From Streptomyces regalis (GTDB lineage Bacteria > Actinomycetota > Actinomycetes > Streptomycetales > Streptomycetaceae): a stretch of DNA of 64,000 bases. The notes below the pieces were generated by a model, which was not told where the DNA came from, searched no databases, and worked only from the letters and a program-made list of their open reading frames with translations. A program made the translations under genes and the position numbers. This document shows positions 46,017 through 54,804 of the stretch, in pieces (the stretch's first letter is position 1; every line of letters begins with the position of its first letter). Location: NCBI RefSeq assembly GCF_001509475.1, contig NZ_LLZG01000399.1, positions 1 to 64,000 on the forward strand. The letters run 5' to 3'.

Positions 46017-46520
46017 TCAGCGGCGGACGGCCTCGGGCTGGGCGGGCAGAGCGCCGGCGCGGACGACGTGCGCGTCGAGCGAGTAGCCGCCCGCGCCGAC
46101 GGTCAACAGGAAGAGGCTGCCGCACAGCTGGGCGAGGTCGGTTCGGGACTCGTGGGCGAAGGCCCACCAGCCGGAGTCGCCGTCGAACAGCGGAGCGTCG
46201 CCCCACAGGATCGGCAGCTTGGTGATCAGCAGCGCGCCCACCATGTCGACGATCATCGGGACTGCAGCGAGGCGGGTGAGCAGCCCGACGAGCAGCAGCA
46301 CCCCGCAGACGATCTCGAAGACGCCGTCCAGCGGGGCGAAGAAGCCGGGTGCGGGGATGCCGGCCTCGTCGAACCGGCCGGTTCCCAGGTCGTCCGGGTG
46401 GAGGAACTTCTGGATGCCCTCGGAGAGGAAGACCGCCCCGACGTACAGGCGGATGAGGACGACCGCACCGGGCGCCCGGGTCCGGATCAGTCGGGCCTGC
46501 CAGGTGCTCAACGAGGGCAT
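46017..46520 (-). CDS. DoxX-family membrane protein
   Basis: 167 residues with four predicted helices (VVLIRLYVGAVFLSEGIQKF, FEIVCGVLLLVGLLTRLAAV, IVDMVGALLITKLPILWG, and a last one near LFLLTVGAGG). The first helix carries the DoxX pattern. The ATG at 46520 follows GGAGG. DoxX proteins are often coupled to thiol or oxidative-stress systems. A perfect GATATC-N7-GATATC operator lies just upstream of the ribosome site. It is convergent with padR, 12 nt apart. Confidence 0.9.
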   Translation of the reverse strand: MPSLSTWQARLIRTRAPGAVVLIRLYVGAVFLSEGIQKFLHPDDLGTGRFDEAGIPAPGFFAPLDGVFEIVCGVLLLVGLLTRLAAVPMIVDMVGALLITKLPILWGDAPLFDGDSGWWAFAHESRTDLAQLCGSLFLLTVGAGGYSLDAHVVRAGALPAQPEAVRR

Positions 46521-46543
46521 GGGGCGGAGACCTCCACGACGGC

Positions 46544-46562
46544 GATATCGGGTTTGGATATC
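46544..46562. promoter_or_regulatory. GATATC-N7-GATATC operator before doxX
   Basis: Perfect half sites at 46544-46549 and 46557-46562, 24 nt before the doxX start. It is the strongest of the three copies. Confidence 0.65.
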
Positions 46563-46723
46563 GTGACCCGTCTTCCTCGCCCGCGGGAGCGCGACATCGC
46601 GCCGTTCCTGCACACGGGTGACCCACTCGGGTACGCCTGTGTGTGCGGGGGTGGGCGGGGCCGTCCAGTGTGAGGACGACCGGCGGAACGCGAGCGCCGT
46701 ACGGCGGGGAGGTGAGTGGGGAG

Positions 46724-47314
46724 ATGATCGCGGCGGTGGAGCACGCCGACCTGACTCCCGAGCGGCTGAATCTGGTCGAGGCCGAGCTGCGGACGGTGCT
46801 GGGACGCCTGACCGGCCGGGCGCAGGGATGGGTGCGCGCGGCGGCAGGCGTGCCGGTGGCGTTCGGGAGGGCGGTGCGGGCGGCGGGGCGGGAGCTGGCC
46901 GTGGTCACTCCTACGCAGGGGATGGTGCCCGCGTTGCTGCCGGAGCGGGATCGGGCGGCGGTCGGCGAGTTGGTGTCCCTCGGCCAGCAGGTGCGCCTGC
47001 TGGCGTACGACCCGGCAGACCGGGAGGGGTGCGTCGGCGCGGACGAGCGGATGATCGCGGAATGCCGGCAGCTGTTCGCCCTGTGGGTCGGCTCGCCGTC
47101 CAACGGCCGTGACGCCACCGCGCACCTGGTGGCCTACGCCCGCGCCCGCGGGGTCCCGGTCGAGGTGGTGTGGCCGGAGGGAGCGGCCCGCGAGGCGATA
47201 CCCGGCGGACCGGTGCGGGACGCCGGTCGCCGCCACCGCGACAGCAGTCGCCCATCGACCACCGTGGCCCCACAGCCCACCCCGATCACCAGAGAGGCGA
47301 ACCAACCGCGATGA
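46724..47314 (+). CDS. SLOG/Rossmann-like hypothetical protein
   Basis: 196 residues. A helix (LNLVEAELRTVLGRL) is followed by alternating strands (ELAVVTPTQG, QVRLLAYDP) and the conserved FALWVGSPSNGRDATAHLVA then YARARGVPVEVVWP, typical of SLOG-type nucleotide-binding Rossmann folds. Such proteins sense or cut nucleotide ligands in some defence systems, while others are housekeeping. The ATG at 46724 was chosen; a GTG at 46712 is possible. The stop overlaps the start of the VKOR remnant (ATGA). The Arg/Ser/Pro tail after 165 looks disordered. Confidence 0.65.
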   Translation: MIAAVEHADLTPERLNLVEAELRTVLGRLTGRAQGWVRAAAGVPVAFGRAVRAAGRELAVVTPTQGMVPALLPERDRAAVGELVSLGQQVRLLAYDPADREGCVGADERMIAECRQLFALWVGSPSNGRDATAHLVAYARARGVPVEVVWPEGAAREAIPGGPVRDAGRRHRDSSRPSTTVAPQPTPITREANQPR

Positions 47315-47595
47315 CCAGCACCACCTCCGTGCACCACCTCACAGAGGACGACGGACGACGACGGCAGATCACACCGGAGGGCGCGACCGGTGCCGGTCGT
47401 GCCTTCGCCTGGATGCTGATCGTGTCCGGCGCGCTCGGCATCCTCGCCTCCTTCGTGATCACCACCGACAGCGGGTGGCGGCTTGGTCGTACAAGGCGGC
47501 GACCCACGGGCGGGCGTGATGCCTCTCGCGGGCGGCATGGGAGTAGGGACCGGCGTCGGCCGCCGAAGCGGCTACTCGCCGGATGGCCCATGTGA
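47311..47595 (+). pseudogene. truncated VKOR (vitamin K epoxide reductase) protein
   Basis: The first 52 codons match the N-terminus of bacterial VKOR proteins, which recycle disulphide bonds: TGAGRAFAWMLIVSGALG and ILASFVITTD (helix 1). Directly after TTD, where the family continues into the periplasmic Cys loop, the sequence turns into Arg/Gly-rich unrelated codons. All four redox Cys are missing. The junction is near 47468. The start overlaps the SLOG gene by 4 nt. Confidence 0.65.
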
Positions 47596-47624
47596 CTGAC
47601 GAAGGCGCCCCGGTTCCATGAGGT

Positions 47625-48299
47625 TCACCTGCCGGTAGGAGAGCTCCGGGAGTCGTCGGTCCGGTACGCGATGTGTTCGGAGACCGAGACCACGCCGTCC
47701 ACACTGCGGCACAGTCGTTCAATGATGGGGATCAGGTTCTTCACCTCGACGGATCCCCCGAGGGTGACCTTCCCGTCGCGTACCTCGACGGTCACCTCTG
47801 AGGGAAGAAGGCCCAGCGTCTGCTGCAGCACGTCCCGGGTGATCTCATCGCGGACGGCGTCGTCCCGGCGCAGGAAGATCCGCAGCAGGTCACCCCGGCT
47901 GACGATGCCCTGGAGCCGGTCCGCCTCGTCCACCACCGGCAGCCGCTTGATGTTCTGCGCCGCCATGAGGCGGGCCGCCTCGACCACGGTCCACTCCGGA
48001 CGCGCGCACACGGCGGGAGCGGACATCAGCTCCTCGGCCCTGACGCCGGCGGCCTTGGCCCGCTCCCATGCCTCCAGGTGAGGAACCGGTGTCAGGCCGG
48101 ACGGGTCGGCCTGAGCGGAGCACTTGCGCAGCAGGTCGGCCTCAGACACCACGCCCAGGGGGTGGTCCAGTTCGTCCACTACGGGCACGGCGGTTACGTC
48201 ATTCTCCGCCAGCAGCTCGACGATCTCCTTGAACGGCGTGTCGCGCCGGGCCCGGACGACATCGCGAGTCATCAGGTCGGCGACGGGGCGGTGCTGCAT
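47625..48299 (-). CDS. CBS-CBS-BON domain protein
   Basis: 224 residues: CBS 1 (VADLMTRDVVRARRDTPFKE, about 7-60), CBS 2 (ELMSAPAVCARPEWTVVEAA, about 88-145) and a C-terminal BON domain (VTVEVRDGKVTLGGSV, about 160-218). CBS pairs bind nucleotides and BON domains bind membranes or lipids, so the protein may link energy state to the envelope. GGGAGGAG precedes the ATG at 48299. It is common in Streptomyces stress islands. Confidence 0.9.
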   Translation of the reverse strand: MQHRPVADLMTRDVVRARRDTPFKEIVELLAENDVTAVPVVDELDHPLGVVSEADLLRKCSAQADPSGLTPVPHLEAWERAKAAGVRAEELMSAPAVCARPEWTVVEAARLMAAQNIKRLPVVDEADRLQGIVSRGDLLRIFLRRDDAVRDEITRDVLQQTLGLLPSEVTVEVRDGKVTLGGSVEVKNLIPIIERLCRSVDGVVSVSEHIAYRTDDSRSSPTGR

Positions 48300-48519
48300 G
48301 TCGCTCCTCCCTTCCGAGGGTGGCAACCGGCGGTGGCCACGTGTCAAGCGTGTCGGGAGCCAGTCGTCCGCAGGAGAGCCACTTGGGCCCCCGTTCGGGG
48401 CTGCTGGGCCCGGAGACCGGACTGTTCAGCCCTGCGGATCAGGGTTCTCGAGCCGATGAGGTTGCACGCCGACCATGGCTCGTCGGGTACAGCAACAGTC
48501 TGAGGAAGAGGTGGCGATC

Positions 48520-48886
48520 ATGCGAGCCCGACTGGGCCGTCACCTCGTTGTCGAAAGCCCGGCCGGCGGCGTCACCAGGCGCGACGGCGAGAGGGTCGGA
48601 CTGCACCACGAGGACGGATCGCATCCCTAGGGCGTGCGCTGGTGGGACACGCAAGAGGGTGACGCTCGTGCAACGGGTGCGCCTTCTGCGACTACCACGC
48701 CTCCACGCCCGCAAGACGCCCGGCACGGAGAAGCCCGATTCCCGCAGTTGCCCGGCCGCAGGCTGGTCCTTTCGTGGAAGCACGCAGGCATGCCGACCTC
48801 GGCCTCCGCCCCACCCGAGCCGTCCTCGACGAGAGCGGCCTCACCAGCGACATCGCTCCCGACGGAGCCGAGCGGTTCCCATAGCA
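48520..48886 (+). pseudogene. broken DUF1918 protein
   Basis: An ATG at 48520 with GAGGAAGAGG upstream opens MRARLGRHLVVESPAGG and GERVGLHHEDGSHP, the DUF1918 beta-barrel start. The expected Tyr codon at 48628 is TAG. The next part (GVRWWDTQE) continues in frame, then an extra G near 48660 shifts it (VTLV expected). Downstream, HADLGLRPTRAVLDESGLTS looks like more decayed tail. Confidence 0.6.
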
Positions 48887-48894
48887 TGAGGGTT

Positions 48895-49302
48895 GTGACC
48901 ACCCGTGCACAGCTCCACTCCGCGCGATCGCCCCGTGGGCGATGGCGGGTGCTGCTGGTGCTCGGTCTGCTGGCCGGCCTTCTCGGCATGCACGCCCTCA
49001 GCCCGGGCGGGGCCATGGCAGTCGGCGCCCACCACTCCTCCCACGCCCCTGCGCATGCCGGGATGGCGATGGGGAGCGACGAGTACGTCTGCCACGGTGA
49101 CAGCGGTGACGGCCATGCCGAGCACGCCGATGCGACGTGCGCGTCCGGTGCCGTCGGCACGGGACCGGTCCTTCCTGCGCCGTTGCCCGACCCTGTCGGC
49201 ACGCTTGCGCCCGCCGACAGCGGCCACGGGTTCCTTGCCACCACGCCCGACGGGGGCCGAGCGCCGCCCACGTTGGCCGAACTGCAACTCCTGCGGATCT
49301 AG
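48895..49302 (+). CDS. DUF6153-like small exported protein
   Basis: 135 residues. A basic N-terminus and one hydrophobic helix (VLLVLGLLAGLLGMHAL) act as signal or anchor. The outer part is rich in His, Met and Ala (AHHSSHAPAHAGMAMGSDEY) with two Cys around HGDSGDGHAEHADA, and ends in LAELQLLRI. Metal binding is plausible. A -10-like TAGCAT ends 7 nt before the GTG at 48895; the ATG at 48886 is the alternative. Similar proteins occur at 52,142 and 63,777. It precedes the DUF305 gene. Confidence 0.65.
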   Translation: MTTRAQLHSARSPRGRWRVLLVLGLLAGLLGMHALSPGGAMAVGAHHSSHAPAHAGMAMGSDEYVCHGDSGDGHAEHADATCASGAVGTGPVLPAPLPDPVGTLAPADSGHGFLATTPDGGRAPPTLAELQLLRI

Positions 49303-49420
49303 GACAAGGCCAAGCCGTATCCGTCCTCGCCACCTGTGCCGTGGCGGGCGGCCGTACGGCATTCAGCCATGTCCCGCGCCTCTCGGCGCAGCATCCTTCG
49401 CAGACCGCAGGAGTACCACC

Positions 49421-50053
49421 ATGACCAGCACCCGTTCCCTCATCCGTCGTGCCGCTCTCGGGGCCACGGCCGCGGCCGCCGCCCTCGTCCTCGCCGCTTG
49501 CGGCGGCGACGGCTCCGACACCGGCTCCGGTGCGCAGACGTCGGCCTCAGCGAGCACCGAGGACACCGCCGGCGCCCACAACGACCAGGACGTCTCCTTC
49601 GCGCAGGACATGATCCCCCACCACCAGCAGGCCATCCAGATGTCGAAGATGGCCGCCAGTCAGGCGTCCTCCGCCGAGGTCAAGGACCTGGCCGCGCGCA
49701 TCGAGAAGGCCCAGGGCCCGGAGATCGAGACGATGTCCGGGTGGCTGAAGGCGTGGGGCGAGGACGTGCCCTCGTCCATGCCGGGCATGGACCACGGCGG
49801 TCACTCCGGCAGCTCCGACATGCCCGGGATGATGGACACCGAGGACATGGACGAGCTGATGGCGGCGTCCGGCACGGACTTCGACACGATGTTCCTGACC
49901 ATGATGGTCGAGCACCACGAAGGCGCCGTGGAGATGGCCACCACCGAGAAGGACAAGGGCCAGTACGGGCCGGCCAAGAAGATGGCCGACGACATCATCA
50001 CCGCGCAGAACGCCGAGATCGAGGAGATGAACAAGCTCCTCGGCAAGAGCTGA
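49421..50053 (+). CDS. DUF305 copper-type lipoprotein
   Basis: 210 residues. The lipobox LVLAAC (Cys near residue 27) follows a basic start. The DUF305 four-helix domain has two ligand-rich repeats: FAQDMIPHHQQAIQMSKMA and FLTMMVEHHEGAVEMATTEK. A Met/His-rich loop lies between them (MPGMDHGGHSGSSDMPGMM). DUF305 proteins sit in copper-resistance clusters and bind copper in the periplasm or outer leaflet. CAGGAG precedes the ATG. It is followed by a terminator hairpin and the BNR lipoprotein. Confidence 0.9.
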   Translation: MTSTRSLIRRAALGATAAAAALVLAACGGDGSDTGSGAQTSASASTEDTAGAHNDQDVSFAQDMIPHHQQAIQMSKMAASQASSAEVKDLAARIEKAQGPEIETMSGWLKAWGEDVPSSMPGMDHGGHSGSSDMPGMMDTEDMDELMAASGTDFDTMFLTMMVEHHEGAVEMATTEKDKGQYGPAKKMADDIITAQNAEIEEMNKLLGKS

Positions 50054-50058
50054 CGACC

Positions 50059-50107
50059 CCCGCATCGGGGCCGGGTCTGCTTCCGCCCAGCCCGGCCCCC
50101 GTGCGGG
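50059..50107 (+). terminator. long hairpin after DUF305 gene
   Basis: Inner 9-bp arms GGGGCCGGG (50067-50075)/CCCGGCCCC (50091-50099) and outer arms CCCGCA (50059-50064)/TGCGGG (50102-50107). Confidence 0.7.
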
Positions 50108-50155
50108 CACGTCCTGGGCCAGTCCCTGAGCCCCACTCACCGAGAGATCCTCAGC

Positions 50156-51047
50156 ATGAAGATTCGTTCCCGCGGTTCCCGCGTTGCTACCGCCGTCACC
50201 GCAGCCGTTCTCGTGGTCGTCCTGGCCGCGTGCTCCTCCGACACCGACACCTCGTCCGACACGGCGTCGGGCGAAGGCTCCGACGGCCTCACCGTCAGCC
50301 ATGTCCACGGTCTGGGCATCGACCCGGCCGACGGGCGCCTGTACGTCGCCACCCACGAAGGCGTGATCGCCGTGGCCGACGACGGCACGGCCCAGCGGGT
50401 CGGTGACAAGGCCGACTACATGGGCTTCACCGTTGTCGGCCCGAAGTCCTTCCTCGGCAGCGGCCACCCGGCCGAGGGCAGCGGTGGCCACGGCAACCGC
50501 GGCCTGATCCAGTCCATCGACTCCGGCAGGACCTGGAAGACCCTGTCCCTGGGCGGCACCACCGACTTTCACTCCCTGGAGTACGCGCACCACACCGTCT
50601 ACGGCTACGACAGCACCCGTGGCCTGCTGCGTGTCAGCGCCGACCGGACATCCTGGGACGACCGCGCCGAGCTCGCCGCCCTGGACATCGCCGTCAGCCC
50701 GAAGGACCGGGACGTTGTGCTGGCCACCACGGAGGACGGCGTCGCCGCGAGCTCCGACGGCGGCCGGAAGTTCCGCGCGGGGGCCGGGCAGGTTCTCGCC
50801 TTCCTGTCCTGGCCCGCGGCCGACGCCCTGTACGGCGTCGACCTCGCCGGTGGCCTGCACCGCAGCACTGATGGCGGCACCAGCTGGAAGGAGACCGGGA
50901 CCGTTCCGGGCGGGCAGCCCCAGGCCCTGACCGCCGTCGACGCCAAGCGCGTCCTCGTGGCCACACAGGACGGCGTGTACGAATCCCGCGACGGCGGCGG
51001 GACCTTCACCCGGCGGCTGCCCGCGTCCTCCGCCGGGGGGGCACTGA
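50156..51047 (+). CDS. BNR-repeat (F510_1955-type) lipoprotein, frameshifted end
   Basis: About 296 residues if the frame is mended. Lipobox VVLAAC near residue 26. Then come BNR/sialidase-like beta-propeller blades: GLGIDPADGRLYVATHEG, SIDSGRTWKTLSLG, ASSDGGRKFRAGAG, STDGGTSWKETGTVPG and ESRDGGGTFTRRLP. In its present frame it runs on to 51319 over the opposite gene. A run of seven Gs at 51035-51041 is one too long; with six Gs the end is SSAGGH and a TGA at 51045, just before the convergent gene. It belongs with DUF305 in copper clusters. Confidence 0.82.
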
Positions 51048-51059
51048 GCGCACGGTCGG

Positions 51060-51911
51060 TCAGTGGCTGTGGCCCGAGTCGCCGTGGGCGTCGGCCGCCG
51101 GGGATGAGGCGGTCGTCGGCTTCGCACTCGGGGCGGTCCCGTGGGCCGGGCTCTCCGAGGAGCCGGGTTCGTGCTGGTGGCCGTCTGTTCCGGTCGTCTC
51201 TGGCTCGGCTTCGGTGGCGGGCTCTTCCCCGTGGCTGTGGCCGTGGCCGTCGCCGCCCGGTTGAGCGGCCATCTCCTGGGCGATGCCCTTCAACCCGACG
51301 AAGGCGACGGCCGCCGTGACCGCCACCAGGATCCCGGCCGGGCCGAGGATGCTGCGCCACCGGTCGGGGCGGTGGCGCAGCACGTACGAGACGAAGGAGA
51401 GCGCGAGGCCGAAGGGGATGAGCATGGCCGCGCGTTCGGGGAAGTCCTCGAAGTGCTGCAGACCGCCGCTGAGCATGCCGATGCCGAAGGACAGCGCGAG
51501 GGAGGCCGCGACCACGCCGCAGACCTTCGCTGCGCTGGGGCGGCTGCGGGTGAGGACGAACTCGTTGAGGATCGTGGCGCAGAGGAAGACGGCGGCGCCT
51601 ATGACGGCGATGAGGCTGTAGCGGGCGGGATCGAGGGGGTGGTGCACGATGGCGCCGCTGATCAGCCCGGCTCCGACGAAGGTCGCGGCATAGCCCAGGT
51701 AGTCACCGAGCAGCGGGGTGCGTTTGGGGGCCCGGCGACGCCCGCGCCGCCCGCCAGTCCGGCTCTCGTACAGCGCCGGTTCCGCGCGGCGCGGCGCGGG
51801 CACGGTGCCGCCCCGATCGAACAGGTGCGGGCTGTCCTGATCTGCCGGGCGGGAAGGGTGCGGCGGGTGGACAGGGTGAGTCGGGCGGGAAGCGTACGGC
51901 GGTGCCGGCAT
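51060..51911 (-). CDS. six-helix membrane protein with His-rich tail
   Basis: About 283 residues. The Pro/Arg-rich N-terminus is followed by about six helices (YLGYAATFVGAGLISGAIV, SLIAVIGAAVFLCATILNEF, VCGVVAASLALSFGIGML, MLIPFGLALSFVSYVL, ILVAVTAAVAFVGL). The tail is His/Glu/Ser-rich (GGDGHGHSHGEEP, HGDSGHSH) and could bind metal. No family was named with certainty. The ATG at 51911 was chosen; a GTG at 51944 or an ATG at 52013 is possible. It is convergent with the BNR gene. Confidence 0.7.
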   Translation of the reverse strand: MPAPPYASRPTHPVHPPHPSRPADQDSPHLFDRGGTVPAPRRAEPALYESRTGGRRGRRRAPKRTPLLGDYLGYAATFVGAGLISGAIVHHPLDPARYSLIAVIGAAVFLCATILNEFVLTRSRPSAAKVCGVVAASLALSFGIGMLSGGLQHFEDFPERAAMLIPFGLALSFVSYVLRHRPDRWRSILGPAGILVAVTAAVAFVGLKGIAQEMAAQPGGDGHGHSHGEEPATEAEPETTGTDGHQHEPGSSESPAHGTAPSAKPTTASSPAADAHGDSGHSH

Positions 51912-52141
51912 GGAGCGGGCTTCGGCGACGTGGTGCTGGGACACGGGAACAGTGACACCTTTCGGCACGGGTCGGCCGTGTGACCTGATGCGCTGCACGG
52001 AAGTACGGTGCATCAGGGCGCTGGACGGCGGCCCGGAGAACACGGACGGAGAGAGCGGTCGAGCAGCCCCTCACCGGAGCGGCGGACCGGAACTGTGAGC
52101 CGCGCAGAGGCATGGTGGTGCCGTCGACGCGGGTCTCCTCT

Positions 52142-52573
52142 CTAGATCCGCAGGACTCCCAGCGCGTGGGGTGAGATGTGTGCGCGGCAGCTGAGAAGCC
52201 CGTCGGCGAGCTGCGCCCCGTGCGGCTCGGTCGTGGTCCCGGATGCGAGCTGCGCCGGGGGGACTGACCACGGCCCGGTGGGTGCGGAGGCCCAGCAGTC
52301 GGCCTCGGGCAGGGAGTCCAAGTCCGCGGTCGCAAGGGCGGTGGTGGGGTGCAGGGCTTCGCCGAATGTGTCCGTCTCGCGTCCGTGATGCCCGTTGGAC
52401 GGTTCCTGGTCCGCCGCCGCCAGGTCGAAGTAGTGGGCGGTCGTTGGTCCGGTGACGCCGTCATGGGCGTCGGCATGGGCGAGCGTATGGACGACGCCGA
52501 GGCCGATGAGGAGCAGGCCGAGCAGCAGCAGGCGTGCCAGGAGACCCCTGGTCGCTCCGGCTGTCCTCGTCAC
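52142..52573 (-). CDS. DUF6153-like small exported protein
   Basis: 143 residues. A GTG at 52573 follows GAGGAG. One N-terminal helix (LLARLLLLGLLLIGLGVVHT) is followed by a His-rich stretch (LAHADAHDGV) and an acidic/His segment (EPSNGHHGRETDTF), and the end HALGVLRI resembles the LLRI end of the 48,895 protein. Two Cys lie in the outer part. It is probably a metal-related surface protein. Confidence 0.6.
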   Translation of the reverse strand: MTRTAGATRGLLARLLLLGLLLIGLGVVHTLAHADAHDGVTGPTTAHYFDLAAADQEPSNGHHGRETDTFGEALHPTTALATADLDSLPEADCWASAPTGPWSVPPAQLASGTTTEPHGAQLADGLLSCRAHISPHALGVLRI

Positions 52574-52741
52574 GTCGCCGCTCCTCGTCCGCGCCCCTGG
52601 GCGGAGTGCTCGTCCTCGTGCTGGCGGCATCAGCGTACCCATGGCCCGTCGGGGTCGGCCCGCAGATCCAAACAAGTGCACCCCAGCCCTCGTGCCGAGT
52701 GGCCCCGCGCACACAGTCACCGGGAGGGACCCCGCTTGGTG

Positions 52742-53143
52742 TCAGGTCACGGTGAGGGTGCCTTTCATGTTCGGGTGGAGGGTGCAGAGATAGGAGTAGC
52801 TGCCCGGCGTAGACGGCGCGGTGAACGTGGTGGTCGCTCCGCCCGTGATGTTGCCGGTGTCGAAGACCTTGTCCTCGGTGGCGGTCACTGTGTGCGCGTC
52901 CGAGTCCTGGTTCACGACGGTGACCTTCGTTCCGGGGCGTACCTGCAGGTTCGCCGGGCTGAAGGTGAAGTTCTCGATCACAATCCTTGTCCCGCCCGGG
53001 CCGGCAGTGGTCGCGGTGGGTGAGGCGTTGGTGGTGGCGGGGCTGGTGCTGTCGCCGTTCGAGCAGCCGACCAGGGTGAGCAGGGCGCAGGCGCTTCCCA
53101 TGGCGAGTGCGGTGCGGCCCCGGTGCGGAAAGGTGAGTGACAT
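52742..53143 (-). CDS. cupredoxin lipoprotein
   Basis: 133 residues. Lipobox LLTLVGC near residue 27, then a Thr/Pro linker. The plastocyanin-like domain has type 1 copper ligands: His in DSDAHTVTA, then Cys, His and Met in YLCTLHPNMKG at the C-terminus. FSPANLQVRPGTKVTVVNQD is the usual cupredoxin start. It should bind one copper at the cell surface and pass electrons or copper on. It is next to the other copper-type genes. Confidence 0.9.
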   Translation of the reverse strand: MSLTFPHRGRTALAMGSACALLTLVGCSNGDSTSPATTNASPTATTAGPGGTRIVIENFTFSPANLQVRPGTKVTVVNQDSDAHTVTATEDKVFDTGNITGGATTTFTAPSTPGSYSYLCTLHPNMKGTLTVT

Positions 53144-53307
53144 ACGGGGGCGGCCTTTCGGACGAGGCTGCTGTGGGCAGGGCGCGGCCGGAAGCCGACC
53201 GGCGTGCTCAGGTTCGCCGGACCCGGGAGCGCCCGCCAGGGCGATTCCGCCAAACGCCTCGCTGGTTCGTCTGAAGGACGACACGAGCCGCCCGTTGGTG
53301 CGAGGTC

Positions 53308-54804
53308 TCAGTGGTGGGGTGCGGTGGCGGTGCGGCGGAACATGACGGCCGCTGCGGTGATGAGGGCGGCCAGCCAGGCGAGGGCGATCAGCAAGGGGCC
53401 GGTTTCGTCGAAGGCGGGGGTGAGAGCGGCGTCGATCAGGACGCGGCCGGCGCCGTAGCCGGGCAGGGCGTGGGCCCAGCCGGGCGGGGCGGAGCGGAGC
53501 ATCGGGCTTTGTTCGATGCCGAGGTCGATGAAGGGCAGCAGGAAGGCGATGAGCACGCCGCCGACCCGGCCGAACAGCGGGCCGAGCAGGACGCCGATCA
53601 GGGCGTAGGTGAGCGCGATCAGGACGCTGGCGGCGATGTACAGGTCCCATTGGCGGGCGTCGAAGACGGTGGCGGTGACGGCGAGGGACGCGGCGGTCGC
53701 CAACAGCGCGCCGAGGGCGATGACGGCCAGGCGGGAGGCGAGCAGTGTCAGGGGGCGAAAGCCCGCGAGGGTCAGGCGCCGGTCGCCGGAGCGGGCGTCC
53801 AGGACGGTGAACAGCCCGGCCAGTGTCGTCAGGGACGCGGTGGCGATCGGGGCCATCGTGCCGCCGTGGATGTCGGGCAGCCACGCCTCCTGGGAGAGGG
53901 TGCGGCCACCTTCGCGCACGGTCAGGGTGGTGGACTCGCTGGGGGTGGTGGCCACCGCGAGGAGGACGAAGACGACGGGTACGGCGATGAGCAGCGCCCC
54001 AAGCACCCGGTTGCGGGTCGCTTCCCGCAGTCCCATGCGCACGCCGGCGGACAGTTGGCCGGCCGCTGATCCGGGCCGGGTGCGGTGGCGGGGCCGGGCG
54101 GTGCGGCCGGCGGCGGTGATCACCGTCCAGCTGATCGCCATGGCTGTTGCCGCCCAGGTAAGGGCCCAGCCGAGATCGCCGATGCGTCCGCTGTGCTGTG
54201 AGGGCAGGTCCACCATCCACAGGGTGACGAAATGCGTCGGCAGCACCCGGGTCACCGGCCTGTCGGCCGCGCCGAGCACGGGTCCGAAGAACACGTCCAG
54301 GATCCACACGAACAGCACCAGCACGGTGCCGTTGACCGGGCTGGTGACCAGGGTGCCGATCAGTGCCCCGATCGCGAGGTAGATCACCGCGTACATCAGC
54401 GTTCCGGCCAGCACCCGCCCCGGATCGTCACCGATACCGGTTCGCGCCGTCAGGGCCAGCAGGGACGCAGCTGTGGCGATCAGCGCCAGGGCCAGGCCGG
54501 TGGCCATGCGGGCCGCTACCAGCCGTGAGGGGGCGAGCCCGGCCAGGACCAGGCGGCGGTCGGCGGCGCGGGCGGCGCGCATCTGGAAGTACATGGCGAT
54601 CGCGGCGATGAACCCCGCGGCCCATCCGGCCGTGGCGGTCTGCGCGGCCGGCCCGCCGGGGCCGCCGAGCAGTTCGGCCGCGTCCGCCAGGGGGCGGGCG
54701 GCCACTACGACGAACACCACCGGCACCAGGATGAGCACCAGCAGGTTCACCGGGGTGCGGGCGGCCTCGGCCAGGAAGCGCCGTTCGAACAGCGCCGTCG
54801 TCAT
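53308..54804 (-). CDS. ABC transporter permease (two repeated halves)
   Basis: 498 residues with about 12 helices in two similar halves (RRLVLAGLAPSRLVAARMAT in the first, RRLTLAGFRPLTLLASRLAV in the second). The halves suggest an internal duplication of a six-helix ABC-2 type unit. The start overlaps the ATPase stop by 4 nt. The substrate is unknown; exporters of this type often move lipids, peptides or drugs. Confidence 0.85.
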   Translation of the reverse strand: MTTALFERRFLAEAARTPVNLLVLILVPVVFVVVAARPLADAAELLGGPGGPAAQTATAGWAAGFIAAIAMYFQMRAARAADRRLVLAGLAPSRLVAARMATGLALALIATAASLLALTARTGIGDDPGRVLAGTLMYAVIYLAIGALIGTLVTSPVNGTVLVLFVWILDVFFGPVLGAADRPVTRVLPTHFVTLWMVDLPSQHSGRIGDLGWALTWAATAMAISWTVITAAGRTARPRHRTRPGSAAGQLSAGVRMGLREATRNRVLGALLIAVPVVFVLLAVATTPSESTTLTVREGGRTLSQEAWLPDIHGGTMAPIATASLTTLAGLFTVLDARSGDRRLTLAGFRPLTLLASRLAVIALGALLATAASLAVTATVFDARQWDLYIAASVLIALTYALIGVLLGPLFGRVGGVLIAFLLPFIDLGIEQSPMLRSAPPGWAHALPGYGAGRVLIDAALTPAFDETGPLLIALAWLAALITAAAVMFRRTATAPHH

